Notes: generated by a model from the sequence alone, not told the origin. Numbered from the stretch's first letter, positions 46,143-57,274 are shown. The stretch: 64,000 nt of DNA from Cohnella cholangitidis (GCF_014107495.1 NZ_CP041969.1:372001-436000); one strand, 5' to 3'. Translations and numbers: made by a program.

Positions 46143-48242
46143 TTATACCGAAACTTGCTCGGAATTCAGTAAAGCTTTGCGGGACAGGTTGATGCGTCCC
46201 ATATTATCGATTTCGGTTACTTTAACTTCGATTTGATCCCCGATATTCACGACGTCTTCCACTTTCGCCACTCGCTCGTTGGCTAGTTGGCTAATATGGA
46301 TTAACCCGTCTTTGTTAGGCAGAATTTCGACGAAGCAACCGAATTTCTCGATCCGTTTAACCGTTCCGGTATAAACTTCTCCGACGACGACTTCTTTAAC
46401 GATCCCCTCGATGATGCCGCGGGCGCGTTGGTTCGCAGCTTCGTCTGTCGAAGCGATATACACGGTACCGTCTTGCTCGATATCGATTTTCACGCCGGTT
46501 TCCTCAATAATTTTATTGATGATTTTTCCGCCGGATCCGATAACATCCCGAATTTTGTCCGGGTGAATTTTGAGCGAAATAATTTTCGGAGCGTATTTGC
46601 TCAATTGTTTGCGTGGCTCTTGGATCGTTTCGAGCATTTTACCCAAGATGAACAATCGGCCTTCTTTGGCTTGCGCCAATGCATCGGTAAGAATCTGACG
46701 GTCGATTCCGTCGATCTTGATATCCATCTGGATTGCGGTAATTCCGGCAGCCGTTCCCGCGACCTTAAAGTCCATGTCGCCAAGGTGGTCTTCCATTCCT
46801 TGGATGTCCGTCAGAATAGAAGTGTGATCGCCGTCTTTGATCAAGCCCATCGCGACACCCGCAACCGGAGCTTTAATCGGAACGCCGGCATCCATCATCG
46901 CAAGCGTACTCGCGCAAATACTCGCTTGGGACGTAGATCCGTTCGACTCGAGAACCTCGGATACCAAACGAATCGTGTATGGGAAATCCGCTTCCGACGG
47001 AAGCACTTTTAGCAACGCGCGCTCTCCTAACGCTCCATGACCAATTTCGCGACGGCCTGGCGGACGAAGCGGGCGTGCCTCGCCGACGGAAAACGGCGGG
47101 AAGTTGTAGTGGTGCATGAACCGTTTCGATTCTTGCGGGCTGATCCCGTCCAAGATCTGCACTTCGCCAAGGGGTCCGAGCGTACAAACGCTAAGCGCTT
47201 GAGTTTGGCCGCGAGTAAACAAACCGGAGCCGTGAGTGCGCGGCAGTATGGCGGTATCGCTGGAAATCGGACGGATTTCAGCTAATCCGCGACCATCCGG
47301 GCGTACCTTGTCATGCGTAATCAAGCGACGGACTTCGTTTTTCACGATATCGTACAGCACTTCTTTAACATCTTTGAGTTTGCTTGGCGTCTCGGCATAA
47401 ACGTTGCCGAAATGCTCGACCGTCTCGCCGTTGATCGCGTCGATGGCATCTTGACGAGCATGCTTCTCGGAAATGCTGACGGCTTGTACCAAACGAGCTT
47501 GCGCATAAGCTTGAACTTCGGCTTCAACATCCGCATCCACGCTATGCAGCTTAACTTCCATTTTCGGTTGTCCGGCAACGGCAACCAGTTGGTCGATCGT
47601 ATCCACGATTTTCTTGATTTCGTCGTGGCCGAACATGATCGCTTCCAGCATATCCGTCTCGGATACTTCGTTCGCTTCCGCTTCAACCATCATGATCGCA
47701 TCGCGCGTACCCGCTACGACAACGTACATGTCCGTAATCTCTTCTTGCTCTTGCGTTGGGTTCACGATGAATTTGCCATCGATGCGTCCGACGATTACGC
47801 CGCCAACAGGACCGTTGAACGGAACGTTGGAGATCGACAGAGCTGCGGAAGTACCGATCATGGCAGCGATTTCCGGCGAGCAATCTTGATCGACGCTCAG
47901 CACGAGATTCACGATTTGCACATCGTTCCTGAAGCCTTCGGAGAATAGAGGACGAATCGGACGATCCGTCAACCGGCTAGCGAGAATCGCTTTCTCGCTT
48001 GGACGCCCTTCCCGTTTGATAAAGCCCCCGGGAATTTTACCTACCGCATATAACCGTTCTTCATAGTTAACAGTAAGCGGAAAAAAATCAAGATCTTTCG
48101 GCTCATTGGAAGCCGTAACAGTGGATAGAACCACCGTATCTCCGTAGCGTACGACTACCGCTCCGTTAGCTTGCTTAGCCAATCGGCCCGTCTCTAAAGC
48201 AAACGTCCGACCTCCAAGCTGCATTTCCACGCGTTGTTCCAA
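46143..48242 (-). CDS. pnp: Polyribonucleotide nucleotidyltransferase
   Basis: A 3'-to-5' phosphorolytic exoribonuclease of 699 residues. It has two RNase PH cores ([39 protein letters not shown]), a KH domain ([20 protein letters not shown]) and a C-terminal S1 domain ([18 protein letters not shown]). Length is standard. It follows rpsO as in most bacteria, with a rpsO terminator between. Confidence 0.97.
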   Translation of the reverse strand: MEQRVEMQLGGRTFALETGRLAKQANGAVVVRYGDTVVLSTVTASNEPKDLDFFPLTVNYEERLYAVGKIPGGFIKREGRPSEKAILASRLTDRPIRPLFSEGFRNDVQIVNLVLSVDQDCSPEIAAMIGTSAALSISNVPFNGPVGGVIVGRIDGKFIVNPTQEQEEITDMYVVVAGTRDAIMMVEAEANEVSETDMLEAIMFGHDEIKKIVDTIDQLVAVAGQPKMEVKLHSVDADVEAEVQAYAQARLVQAVSISEKHARQDAIDAINGETVEHFGNVYAETPSKLKDVKEVLYDIVKNEVRRLITHDKVRPDGRGLAEIRPISSDTAILPRTHGSGLFTRGQTQALSVCTLGPLGEVQILDGISPQESKRFMHHYNFPPFSVGEARPLRPPGRREIGHGALGERALLKVLPSEADFPYTIRLVSEVLESNGSTSQASICASTLAMMDAGVPIKAPVAGVAMGLIKDGDHTSILTDIQGMEDHLGDMDFKVAGTAAGITAIQMDIKIDGIDRQILTDALAQAKEGRLFILGKMLETIQEPRKQLSKYAPKIISLKIHPDKIRDVIGSGGKIINKIIEETGVKIDIEQDGTVYIASTDEAANQRARGIIEGIVKEVVVGEVYTGTVKRIEKFGCFVEILPNKDGLIHISQLANERVAKVEDVVNIGDQIEVKVTEIDNMGRINLSRKALLNSEQVSV

Positions 48243-48434
48243 ACGAATTCCCTCCTCTAGTGCGAGCTTACCTCGTCACTTCTTCCAAACCGAACTAGGC
48301 TATTCGCCAATCTATTCGCTCGCAGCCGTTCGAAATGGGGTAAATAACTTTATGTACATTCGACACTCTTCCCATTATTTCCTGCCGGCACGCAGCTTAG
48401 GCATCGTTCGGTTAGGATTGTTATCCCTTATATG

Positions 48435-48496
48435 GGAAAAAGCAACCTGATGCCGAAATGGGCGTTGAGCCCCATTCGGCGTGGCCAGGTTGCTTT
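48435..48496 (-). terminator. Terminator after rpsO
   Basis: AAAGCAACCTG (48439-48449) pairs with CAGGTTGCTTT (48486-48496), with inner GCCGAA-TGGG/CCCATTCGGC pairing. A TTTTTCCC tract follows on the minus strand. Confidence 0.88.
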
Positions 48497-48511
48497 CGTG
48501 CGGGTAACAAA

Positions 48512-48781
48512 TTAACGGCGAAGTCCCAATTTTGCAATCAGGGCACTATACCGGCTAACATCTTTGTTTTTCAAATATGCCAGCAGCTTACGACGTTGAC
48601 CAACCATCTTGAGCAGACCACGGCGGGAGTGGTGATCTTTCTTGTGCTCCCTAAAGTGATTCGTCAGATTGTTGATGTTCTGCGTAAGGATAGCGATTTG
48701 GACTTCCGGGGAACCCGTGTCCGTAGCATGCGTCTTATGCTCTTCGATCAATTCTTGTTTGCGTTCTTGTGTCAATGCCAT
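48512..48781 (-). CDS. rpsO: 30S ribosomal protein S15
   Basis: An 89-residue ribosomal protein ([56 protein letters not shown]). It binds the 16S central domain. AAGGAGG precedes the ATG. Its leader of about 120 bases could hold an S15-binding autoregulatory structure, but I could not identify one. Confidence 0.98.
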   Translation of the reverse strand: MALTQERKQELIEEHKTHATDTGSPEVQIAILTQNINNLTNHFREHKKDHHSRRGLLKMVGQRRKLLAYLKNKDVSRYSALIAKLGLRR

Positions 48782-48904
48782 CCTTGTTCACCTCCTTCAT
48801 TAGAATCGCCGTTAACCTAGCAGACGTCGGTGAGCACGCTTTGCCAAGCTAAGGTTCGTTTGTGCGTATTCAGCGAGATGCCTCATCTGACAGCAACGTG
48901 TTAC

Positions 48905-48934
48905 AGTATAGCATATTGTTAGACTCATATACAA
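48905..48934 (-). promoter_or_regulatory. Promoter of rpsO
   Basis: On the minus strand -10 TATACT (48905-48910) and -35 TTGTAT (48929-48934) are 18 bases apart. Confidence 0.6.
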
Positions 48935-48979
48935 TGCCAATGTAGCAGAAAGTCAGCCTTACATCGTACAAAGCGCCTC

Positions 48980-49963
48980 TTAATCTTGAACAATAACGGA
49001 AAAAATTTCTCTGGCCCGCCCGGAATCGCTTGAGATTTGCGCCACAAGCTGATCGATGGATTCGAACTTTTTCTCCGCGCGCAGGAACGTATGGAAAGTC
49101 AGCGCCAATTGCCTGCCGTACAAATCCCCTGCAAAATCGAACAGATGAGCTTCCAGCTTAAGCGCGCCGCCCGGCGCGTCGAACGTCGGCCTGTAACCAA
49201 CGTTAAGCACCCCATTGTAACGGCCTTCGCTAACGCCCGAGTTCGATAATACGTCGATATGAATCGCATAAACTCCCGAACGCGGAATCACGTAGGATTG
49301 CTCAGGCGACAAATTCGCGGTAGGAAATCCAAGCAAACGGCCTCTAGCGTCGCCATGGACGACTTCGCCCTTGATAACATACGGGCGTCCCAGCAGTTCG
49401 GTTGCTTCACGGGAAGCGCCCTCTGCCAGCCGATCGCGAATTCGGGTGCTGCTAACTTTGTTCCCCTCTAGGAACACAGGAGGAACGACCTGAACCTGAG
49501 CGTCTCCCGTTCCGTGAAGCCTAAGCGTTTCGGCGTTGCCTTCGCCCCTGTGCCCGAAAGCGAAATCGAAGCCTATCGTCGTCGCTTTAACGTTAAGCGG
49601 GTTAATCAACGTCTTAACGAACTGCTCGGCCGTCACCTCGGAGAATGAACGATCGAACCGGATAATGTAAGCCGCTTCGACGCCAAGTTCGGATAACAAG
49701 CTTAGCTTGTCCGTAAGCGGCGTAAGCACCGTTTGATATTGCGAACCATGCCCCAACACGACTCTGGGATGCGGGTCGAAGGTCATTACGGCAGGCACAA
49801 GCCCCTGTTCCCGCGCCAAAGCAACCGCTTGACGAACGACCTCTTGATGGCCTAAGTGTACCCCGTCAAAAAAACCGATCGCGAGCGATATCCCACGTTC
49901 TTTTATTGCTCCTTCAGGGAGAGCTCCCGTTACGTTCGCAACTGATAGATCAAACCGTTCCAC
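48980..49963 (-). CDS. ribF: Bifunctional riboflavin kinase/FAD synthetase
   Basis: A 327-residue enzyme that makes FMN and FAD. The N-terminal FAD synthetase domain has GFFDGVHLGHQEVV and STRIRDRLAEG; the C-terminal flavokinase has GDARGRLLGFPTANL and a LEAHLFDF segment. It follows truB by 15 bp in the nusA-infB transcription unit. No FMN riboswitch is visible upstream. Confidence 0.96.
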   Translation of the reverse strand: MERFDLSVANVTGALPEGAIKERGISLAIGFFDGVHLGHQEVVRQAVALAREQGLVPAVMTFDPHPRVVLGHGSQYQTVLTPLTDKLSLLSELGVEAAYIIRFDRSFSEVTAEQFVKTLINPLNVKATTIGFDFAFGHRGEGNAETLRLHGTGDAQVQVVPPVFLEGNKVSSTRIRDRLAEGASREATELLGRPYVIKGEVVHGDARGRLLGFPTANLSPEQSYVIPRSGVYAIHIDVLSNSGVSEGRYNGVLNVGYRPTFDAPGGALKLEAHLFDFAGDLYGRQLALTFHTFLRAEKKFESIDQLVAQISSDSGRAREIFSVIVQD

Positions 49964-49978
49964 TTGATGCCCTCCTGC

Positions 49979-50938
49979 TTAATCGGACTGACTGTCGCTT
50001 AACTGGCCCTCCGAAGTGTGAAACACTTTTACCGGACGCACCGTTTCCCTACTCTCGTCGACAGAGAACAGCCCGAGAAATACCCCGTCTGACCGGTATA
50101 GCTTCAATAAACCTGCGTTGCCGGGCGGAGGTTGCAGACTTGCGGCTCCAATCCTCTTTCCCTGAAGCGCATGCAAAGATTCCGGATAAGCTGCGGTAGC
50201 GGCGGGAATCGTAGTCAGCAACGCATCGGGAACCAACAGCTTCTCTTTCAAAACCCCTTGTTCAAGTAAAACGGGGATCTGCTCTAGAGTCACGCAATGC
50301 TCTTGTTTAATTCCCGCGCTTTCCGTACGCACGAGCTCCGACATCACTGCGGGAACGCCAAGCTTACGCCCGATATCCACGCATAACGTGCGTATGTAAG
50401 TGCCTTTGGAACAAGTGACGGAGAAAGTCAGCTCCGGCGCTTCTCCCTCCACCACGTTCAGGATATCGATTTCATAGATTCGAACTCGCCTGGATGATCG
50501 TTCAACCGTAATTCCTTGTCTCGCCAAGTCGTAAAGTCGTTGACCGTTGACTTTGACGGCCGAAACCATCGGCGGGATCTGATCGATTTCCCCTATGAAG
50601 GACAAAGCGGATTCGATCATCATCGGTCCCGTGAGAAACGAAGCATCCTTCTGCTCGATGACATTGCCGCTTAGGTCTTCCGTGTCCGTCGCGATCCCGA
50701 ATCGCAATGTTGCGCGGTAGGTCTTAGGCAGCTCTTGCAAATACTCGACGAATCGGGTGGAACGTCCAATGCAAAGAGGAAGCACTCCCGTTACGGCGGG
50801 ATCTAGCGTTCCCGTATGACCGATCCTTCGTTCCCGCAGCAACCCTCTCGCTTTGGCTACGACATCGTGCGACGTCCAGCCCGCGGGCTTCCAAATCGCC
50901 AATACGCCGTCCCAATTTTGTTCGGTCCGTTGTTTCAT
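49979..50938 (-). CDS. truB: tRNA pseudouridine-55 synthase TruB
   Basis: A 319-residue enzyme forming the T-loop pseudouridine of tRNA. WKPAGWTSHDVV and the catalytic loop RIGHTGTLDPAVTGVL (Asp nucleophile) are visible, followed by SAVKVNGQRLYDLAR. Its start overlaps the nrnA stop by 4 bp, so translation is coupled. Confidence 0.96.
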   Translation of the reverse strand: MKQRTEQNWDGVLAIWKPAGWTSHDVVAKARGLLRERRIGHTGTLDPAVTGVLPLCIGRSTRFVEYLQELPKTYRATLRFGIATDTEDLSGNVIEQKDASFLTGPMMIESALSFIGEIDQIPPMVSAVKVNGQRLYDLARQGITVERSSRRVRIYEIDILNVVEGEAPELTFSVTCSKGTYIRTLCVDIGRKLGVPAVMSELVRTESAGIKQEHCVTLEQIPVLLEQGVLKEKLLVPDALLTTIPAATAAYPESLHALQGKRIGAASLQPPPGNAGLLKLYRSDGVFLGLFSVDESRETVRPVKVFHTSEGQLSDSQSD

Positions 50939-51921
50939 TCGTCATCCAACGCTTTCTGAACGTATGCGACCACTTGATTAATAACTTCGGGCAAAGGTTC
51001 CGTCAGCCTACAGCCTGCGGCGCGGACATGTCCGCCGCCCCCGAAATGCTGGGCGACCGCGGCAACGTTAACCCGCCCGGCCGACCGCATGCTTACTTTA
51101 ACCGACTCTTGGCCGTTCTGCTTGAAAAGCATCCCGACCTCTACCCCTTCGACGTTCCTCGGATAATTAACCAAACCTTCCAAATCCTCGTTCGTCGCTC
51201 CGGATTCCTCTAAATCTTCCGAATTCACCCACACCCATGCGATTTTTTGATCCTCGCTAAAGGAAAGCCGGGACAATCCGCGTTGAATAATTCGGAGTTG
51301 TCCCGTCGTCATGCGTTCCAGCAAATGTTCCGCCAGCTCAGGACCGTTAACTCCGGCCTCCAACAACCGCGAAGCCATCGCCATGACTAACGGGCTTGTA
51401 TTGGAATAGCGGAATCCTCCGGTATCGGTTAACAATCCGGTATAGATCGCCGTGGCAACTTCTACATCCAATTGCAATCCCAGCTCGTCGATTAGCTCGA
51501 ACAATATTTCGGCGGTTGCGGCCGCGTGGAACTTCATTAAGTTCACGAGGCCATAACCGTCATTGGTAGGGTGATGATCGATATTCAACAGCTCTGCGTC
51601 CGGGGCAAACCATGCATTGGTTTTGCCTACTCGTCCGTAATCGGCGCAATCCACGCAAATGACGTTGCGATATTGCCGGGAAATGGCATTCCCTTCTCCC
51701 GCCAAAGTATGGATCTCGGAGCTTTTCCATAAATAATGAAGCCGAGAAGGCACGGGGCCTTCATTCAGCATCGTATATTTCTTGCCCAGCTTCTCCAGTA
51801 GCCAGCCAGTGGCAACCGTTGAGCTTATCGCATCGCCATCGGGCTGCACATGAGAAACGATAAGGAAATCGTCTCTTTCACGAATGAAAGCGGCCGCTTC
51901 CTTCAAATCCTTGGCCCACAT
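50935..51921 (-). CDS. nrnA: DHH-family oligoribonuclease/pAp phosphatase NrnA
   Basis: A 328-residue DHH phosphoesterase. VSHVQPDGDAISSTVA and the DHH motif in LLNIDHHPTNDGYG bind two metal ions, and the DHHA1 domain ends with GGGGHVRAAG. NrnA cleaves nanoRNA and 3'-phosphoadenosine 5'-phosphate. It lies between rbfA and truB, where Paenibacilli and many Firmicutes keep it; B. subtilis has it elsewhere. Confidence 0.93.
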   Translation of the reverse strand: MWAKDLKEAAAFIRERDDFLIVSHVQPDGDAISSTVATGWLLEKLGKKYTMLNEGPVPSRLHYLWKSSEIHTLAGEGNAISRQYRNVICVDCADYGRVGKTNAWFAPDAELLNIDHHPTNDGYGLVNLMKFHAAATAEILFELIDELGLQLDVEVATAIYTGLLTDTGGFRYSNTSPLVMAMASRLLEAGVNGPELAEHLLERMTTGQLRIIQRGLSRLSFSEDQKIAWVWVNSEDLEESGATNEDLEGLVNYPRNVEGVEVGMLFKQNGQESVKVSMRSAGRVNVAAVAQHFGGGGHVRAAGCRLTEPLPEVINQVVAYVQKALDDE

Positions 51922-51942
51922 GCTTATTCCCCCTAGCTACTT

Positions 51943-52299
51943 CTAAGACTCCATAGAATCTTTGTTAATTTTCGCTAACAGCGATTCAATATGACTGCCG
52001 TAAGCGATGGAGCTGTCGAATCGGAACTCCATTACCGGCGTATGGCGCAGTTTCACCCGACGTCCCAGCTCCGAGCGCAAAAATCCGTTCGCGCGCCCGA
52101 TCGCTTTAAGCGTCTCTTCCTTCTGTTCTTCGCTTCCCAGGATGCTTAGATACACTCTTGCGAGCGACAGATCGTTGGTAACGTCTACTCCGGTTACGGT
52201 GATGAAACCGATGCGAGGATCTTTCAGCTCCGTCTGGATAATGGAGCTGATCTCCTTCTTAATCTGTTCGCCGACCCGTCCGACACGAAATTTGGCCAT
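51943..52299 (-). CDS. rbfA: Ribosome-binding factor A
   Basis: A 118-residue KH-like protein needed for maturation of the 30S subunit (MAKFRVGRVGEQIKKEISSI, DPRIGFITVTGVDVTNDLS, LRHTPVMEFRFDSSI). It follows infB after 25 bases; the ylxP gene found between them in Bacillus is absent. Confidence 0.97.
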   Translation of the reverse strand: MAKFRVGRVGEQIKKEISSIIQTELKDPRIGFITVTGVDVTNDLSLARVYLSILGSEEQKEETLKAIGRANGFLRSELGRRVKLRHTPVMEFRFDSSIAYGSHIESLLAKINKDSMES

Positions 52300-52324
52300 T
52301 CAGATCCCACCTTGCTTGCTATTA

Positions 52325-55300
52325 TTAGCGCTCTACGGACTCCATCACGAAGGCTTCGATAATGTCGCCTTGCTGTAAGTCATTGAATTTATCCAGCGTA
52401 ATTCCGCATTCATAGCCTTCGGAAACTTCCTTCGCATCATCCTTGAATCTTTTGAGGGAATCGATTTTGCCCGTGTAGACAACGATTCCTCCGCGAGTAA
52501 GGCGAGCTTCGGAGTTGCGGGCGATCTTGCCGTCCGTGACCATACACCCTGCGATCGTACCGACTTTAGTTACTTTGAAAGTCTCGCGCACTTCCGCATG
52601 TCCGGTTACTCTTTCCTTGAATACCGGATCGAGCATACCTTTCATGGCGTATTCGATCTCCTCGATTACTTTGTAGATGATCGAATGCAGACGAACGTCG
52701 ACTTTCTCTTGCTCGGCGATACCTTGAGCGCGCGGTTCAGGTCGAACGTTGAACCCGACGACAATCGCGGAAGAAGCGGAAGCCAGAATAATATCCGACT
52801 CCGTAATCGCACCTACGCCGCTGTAGATCGTCCGTACGCGAACGCCTTCGATCTCGATTTTCTCGAGCGAGCCCTTGAGTGCTTCAAGAGAACCTTGAAC
52901 GTCGGCTTTAAGGATAACGTTAAGCTCCTTGATGTCGCCTTCCTTGATTTTGCTGAACAGATCTTCCAGCGTAACCGTTTGGTTGGCTTTCATCTGAGAT
53001 TGACGCGTCTTGATCGAACGCTTGTCGGCGATTTCACGCGCTTTGCGTTCGTCTTCGAACACCATGAACGGATCGCCGGCTTGCGGAACTTCGGTCAAAC
53101 CGGTAATTTCCACCGGTGTCGAAGGACCCGCTTCCTTGATGCGACGACCGCGATCGTTCGTCATGGCGCGAATACGTCCGAAGCAGTCGCCCGCTACGAA
53201 GGCGTCGCCCACTTTAAGCGTACCGTTCTGTACGAGAATCCGGGCAACGGGTCCTTTCCCTTTGTCGAGCTCGGCTTCCATAACGGTACCGCGGGCTCTC
53301 TTGTCCGGGTTCGCTTTGTAGTCGTTGACTTCGGCAACGAGAAGAATCATTTCAAGAAGACCGTCAAGGTTAATCCGTTGTTTCGCGGACACTTCGACGA
53401 AGATCGTATCTCCGCCCCACTCTTCTTGAACAAGACCGTATTCTGTCAATTCTTGCTTCACTTTATCCGGATTAGCGCCCGGCTTGTCGATTTTATTAAC
53501 GGCAACGATAATCGGCACGTTAGCTGCTTTCGCATGAGCGATCGCTTCGACGGTCTGAGGCATAACGCCGTCATCCGCGGCTACGACGAGAATCGTAATG
53601 TCGGTTACTTGAGCTCCGCGAGCACGCATAGTCGTGAACGCTTCGTGACCAGGCGTATCGAGGAAGGAAATTTTCTTGCCGTTGATTTCGACTTGGTACG
53701 CGCCGATGTGCTGCGTAATTCCGCCCGCTTCGCCGATAGCAACCTTCGTTTCGCGGATCGCATCGAGCAAAGTTGTTTTACCATGGTCGACGTGACCCAT
53801 AATCGTAACAACAGGAGGACGGGAAATCAAAGCATCCGGATCGTCGTTTTCTTCGATCGTTTCGAATTGGGTATCTTCCACAACGATTTTCACTTCGACT
53901 TCAACGCCATACTCTCCGATTACAAGCAGTACGGTGTCTAAGTCAAGATCTTGGTTAATCGTCGCCATAACGCCCATTAACAATAGCTTCTTAATGACCT
54001 CGGAAGCATCTTTATGGAGCAATTTAGCCAATTCGCCGACGGTCATGTTACCGCGAACGATAACCTTCTTAGGCGTGTTGTCGATTTTCTCCCGCGGCGG
54101 CTGAGCGTTCTTGCGCGCGTTTTTGCCGCCTTTGCCTTTAGGGCCTCTGAAGTTCGTTCTGCCATCATCGAAGCGACTATTGTTTTCTTTGCGTTTGCCA
54201 GCGGCACCCGGGCCGCCTGCTCCGCGATTGAAATCACTGTCTCCCGGACGACCTTTGTCTCCCGGACGTCCTCCGCGAGCTCCGGCAGCGGAAGGAGCCG
54301 GACTGCGTCCAGCGCCAACGCCTTGGCCCGGACGGCTAGTTGCGGCGCTGCTTACGCCACCGCCGAAACCGCCGCCTTGCGGACGGCTACCGCTGCTGTA
54401 TCCGCCTTGACCGCCCTGTGGACGGTTGCCGCCGCTGCTGTATCCGCCTTGACCGCCGCCTTGCGGGCGATTGCCGCCGCTGCTATATCCGCCTTGGCCG
54501 CCGCCTTGTGGACGGTTGCCGCCGCTGCTGTATCCGCCTTGACCGCCGCCTTGCGGACGGTTGCCGCCGCTGCTATATCCGCCTTGACCGCCGCCTTGTG
54601 GACGGTTGCCTCCGCTGCTGTATCCGCCTTGACCGCCGCCTTGTGGACGGTTGCCGCCGCTGTTGTATCCGCCTTGACCGCCCTGTGGACGGTTGCCGCC
54701 GCTGCTATATCCGCCTTGGCCACCTTGCGGACGGTTGCCGCCATCGCGGTTGTATCCGCCTTGGCCTTGCGGGCGATTGCCGCCATCGCGGCTTGTATCG
54801 CCTTGACCCTTTGAGGGAGGTTGGCCTGCCACCGCGGTTGTATCCTGCCGTTCGAGCCTTGCGGGCGAGTTGCCGCCATCGCGTGGTTGTATCCGCCTTG
54901 GCCTTGCGGGCGAGGCGCATTTCCTTGCGATGGAGCGGAACTAGAGCCCGTTGGCGCTGCAGGCGCTGCTGGCGTAGGTGCCGGTGCCGTATTTGCCGTA
55001 GGAGCAGATGCCGGTTCCGAAGAAACGGGCGCCGCGGAAGTTTGCGCCACTTGAGGAGCCCCTGCCGCAGGCGTCGGTGCAGGAGCAGTTGGACGCGCTT
55101 GCTTCGGAGCTTGACTGTTCGCAGCCGGCGCAGCCGAAGAAGCCTGATCTCCCTCTTGCGGACGACGATCGGATGCAGGTGCCGTTGCGGGCTTAGAAGC
55201 TTGAGCCATTTTCGCCGCGGCATTCGCTTTGATATCGCGGAAGAATTTCTCGACCGCTCCGGTCATGCCGTCTTCCATAACGCTCATATGGTTGTTGACA

Positions 55301-55416
55301 GGCATGTTCTGTCTTTTCAATATCGTAATGATCTCTTTGCTGCTCATGTTAAGCTGTTTGGCATATTCGTAAACCCTTAACTTTTCCTTGTTATCCGTAC
55401 TATCTTGTTTACTCAA
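52325..55416 (-). CDS. infB: Translation initiation factor IF-2, frameshifted in the Gly-rich region
   Basis: About 1030 residues if repaired. The start [20 protein letters not shown] and the N-terminal IF2_N helix domain lie in one frame to about 54860. The GTPase core ([40 protein letters not shown]) and C-terminal domains lie in another. Between are an Ala/Pro-rich linker and an unusual tandem [11 protein letters not shown] repeat. The frame breaks near 54845-54860, just after RPQGSNG; one missing base explains it. A GTG at 54832 opens the downstream frame, but this start is probably incidental. The unit just before also looks like indels that cancel (54870-54897). Confidence 0.92.
54395..54790 (-). 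repeat. 42-45-bp tandem repeat inside infB
   Basis: About nine to ten near-identical units encode [15 protein letters not shown], 14 or 15 residues each. The units are so alike that slippage or assembly error is likely here. The repeat makes several other frames open, giving false long frames on both strands. Confidence 0.88.
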
Positions 55417-55741
55417 TATTCTCCACCTCCGAGTGATGACCCCAACCGGCGGCTAGCATATCGGCGAATCCTCGATCCGTGACCGCGAACAGCACGCGCT
55501 CGGGTTTGCCTACTGCAGAGCCCAGTTCAAATCGGGTAAAACCAACTAACAATGGAACTTCGTAACTATTGCATTTATCCTTAATCTTCTTGGTCGTATT
55601 GTCCGAAGCATCGCCCGCGAGCAAGACAAGTTTAGCTTCACCCGATCTAATCGCTTTGAGCACGACTTCTTCGCCGCTGATCAGCTTGCCGGCTCTCGTC
55701 GCCAATCCCAATCGGGATAAAACCTTATTCCCCTTCGTCAT
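55409..55741 (-). CDS. ylxQ: L7Ae-family RNA-binding protein YlxQ
   Basis: A 110-residue protein of the L7Ae/L30e K-turn-binding family (VLSRLGLATRAGKLISGEEV, AKLVLLAGDASDNTTKKI). It probably binds structured RNA on the ribosome. It overlaps the 3' end of ylxR by 17 bp. The start is uncertain: ATG 55741 fits family length, ATG 55753 lies one base after AAGGAG. Confidence 0.88.
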   Translation of the reverse strand: MTKGNKVLSRLGLATRAGKLISGEEVVLKAIRSGEAKLVLLAGDASDNTTKKIKDKCNSYEVPLLVGFTRFELGSAVGKPERVLFAVTDRGFADMLAAGWGHHSEVENIE

Positions 55742-56045
55742 CTTCGTGAGCATGCTCCTTGTTAGCCTGAAACTCCTCTTCCACTTGAATGAAATCGGAT
55801 TCCAGACGGTCATATATCTCCACGTCTACCGGCGTCTTCAAGGCGCGTTCGAATGCTTTAGACTTTTTTGCCAGTTTAAAGCATGCGACTTTGCCGCATA
55901 AATAAGCGCCGCGTCCGGGCTTTTTGCCGCTTAGATCGATCTGGATTTCCCCTTGCGGCGAACGAACGATCCGTATCAATTCCTTCTTCGCCATCATTTG
56001 CTGACAGGCGACGCATTTGCGCTGCGGTATCTTTCTAGGTCTCAA
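55725..56045 (-). CDS. ylxR: YlxR/RnpM family protein
   Basis: A 106-residue basic protein with RKCVACQQMMAKKELIRIVR and GRGAYLCGKVACF, the typical YlxR signatures. In Bacillus the protein binds and modulates RNase P RNA. A charged C-terminal tail is present. It lies between nusA and ylxQ, the standard order. Confidence 0.93.
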   Translation of the reverse strand: MRPRKIPQRKCVACQQMMAKKELIRIVRSPQGEIQIDLSGKKPGRGAYLCGKVACFKLAKKSKAFERALKTPVDVEIYDRLESDFIQVEEEFQANKEHAHEDDEGE

Positions 56046-56094
56046 GGCGATCCCTCCCAGCGTTTCGTAAGAAACGCGCCTCGTAAGCGAAAAC

Positions 56095-57192
56095 TTAGTC
56101 GATGGATACGCTGTCCTGATGCATCGTAGCTCCGGTCGATTTCGGACGGCCGTATTCTTGTTCGGCCTGCGTTTCGCTCTTGATATCGATTTTCCATCCC
56201 GTCAGCTTCGCGGCCAGACGGGCGTTCTGGCCTTTAATGCCGATCGCCAGGGAAAGCTGATAATCCGGAACGATGACCCGAGCCATCTTCTCGGATTCGA
56301 ATACGAGCACTTCCAATACTTTAGACGGGCTCAACGCATTCGCGACGTACTCATCTATAGATTCCGACCATCTCACGATATCGATTTTCTCGCCTTTAAG
56401 CTCCGTCACGATCGACTGAACGCGAATGCCGCGTTGTCCGACGCAGGAACCTACCGGATCTACTTCCTCATTGCGGGAATAGACGGCGATCTTGGAACGG
56501 AAGCCCGCTTCGCGCGCTACCGAACGAATCTCTACCGTGCCGTCGAAGATTTCCGGCACTTCAAGCTCGAACAACCGCTTCAGCAATCCCGGGTGAGTAC
56601 GGGAAAGAATGATTTGCGGGCCTTTGCTCGTGTTCTCCACTTTCGTAATGAACGATTTAACGCGATCGCCCTGCTTGAACTTGTCGGTCGGCATGAGTTC
56701 GGTCAGCGGCAACGCCGCTTCCACTTTGCCCAGATCGACGTATAAATTGCGCAAATCCATACGTTGCACGATACCCGTAACGATATCTTGCTCTTTATCT
56801 ACGAAAGCATGATAAATGAGTCCGCGTTCTGCTTCGCGAATCCGTTGCGTGACGACTTGCTTCGCCGTTTGGGCGGCGATTCGGCCGAAGTCGCGCGGCG
56901 TTACTTCGATTTCGGCGATATCGTCCAACTGATAATGCGGATTGATTGCCCGTGCCGCTTCCACCGAAATCTCCATGCGCGGATCAAGCACTTCTTCCAC
57001 GATCGTCTTACGAGCATAAACTTTAATTTGCCCCGTTGTCCGGTTGATATCGACGCGAACGTTCTGAGCTGTATTAAAGTTACGCTTGTAGCTGGAGATA
57101 AGTGCCGCTTCGATAGCCTCGATCAGGACGTCTTTGCTAATGCCCTTCTCGCGCTCGATTTCGGACAGCGCTTCGATAAACTCCATGCTCAT
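56095..57192 (-). CDS. nusA: Transcription elongation/termination factor NusA
   Basis: A 365-residue NusA without the C-terminal acidic repeats of E. coli, as normal in Firmicutes. The N-terminal RNAP-binding domain begins MEFIEALSEIEREKGISKDV, followed by an S1 domain (DIVTGIVQRMDLRNLYVDLG) and KH domains (SCVGQRGIRVQSIV, GIKGQNARLAAKLTGW). GAGGAGG lies 13 bases before ATG 57192, so ATG 57186 is also possible. Confidence 0.96.
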   Translation of the reverse strand: MSMEFIEALSEIEREKGISKDVLIEAIEAALISSYKRNFNTAQNVRVDINRTTGQIKVYARKTIVEEVLDPRMEISVEAARAINPHYQLDDIAEIEVTPRDFGRIAAQTAKQVVTQRIREAERGLIYHAFVDKEQDIVTGIVQRMDLRNLYVDLGKVEAALPLTELMPTDKFKQGDRVKSFITKVENTSKGPQIILSRTHPGLLKRLFELEVPEIFDGTVEIRSVAREAGFRSKIAVYSRNEEVDPVGSCVGQRGIRVQSIVTELKGEKIDIVRWSESIDEYVANALSPSKVLEVLVFESEKMARVIVPDYQLSLAIGIKGQNARLAAKLTGWKIDIKSETQAEQEYGRPKSTGATMHQDSVSID

Positions 57193-57274
57193 GACTAGAT
57201 TGATTCCTCCTCATTATACGCGAAGCCGCCGTATCGTTTAGGTTTCGGCGATTCGCTCTCACTGTAATTAAATA

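Noticed and set aside
48782..48904. S15 autoregulatory leader of rpsO
   Set aside because: The leader is long enough, but I could not define the needed pseudoknot or junction by eye.
52598..53941. 447-codon open frame on the plus strand
   Set aside because: Fully antisense to the IF-2 GTPase domain; its composition mirrors the real gene and no family is recognisable.
54340..55380. Plus-strand open frames rich in Arg/Cys and Ala
   Set aside because: Produced by the infB tandem repeat, which has no stop codon in several frames.
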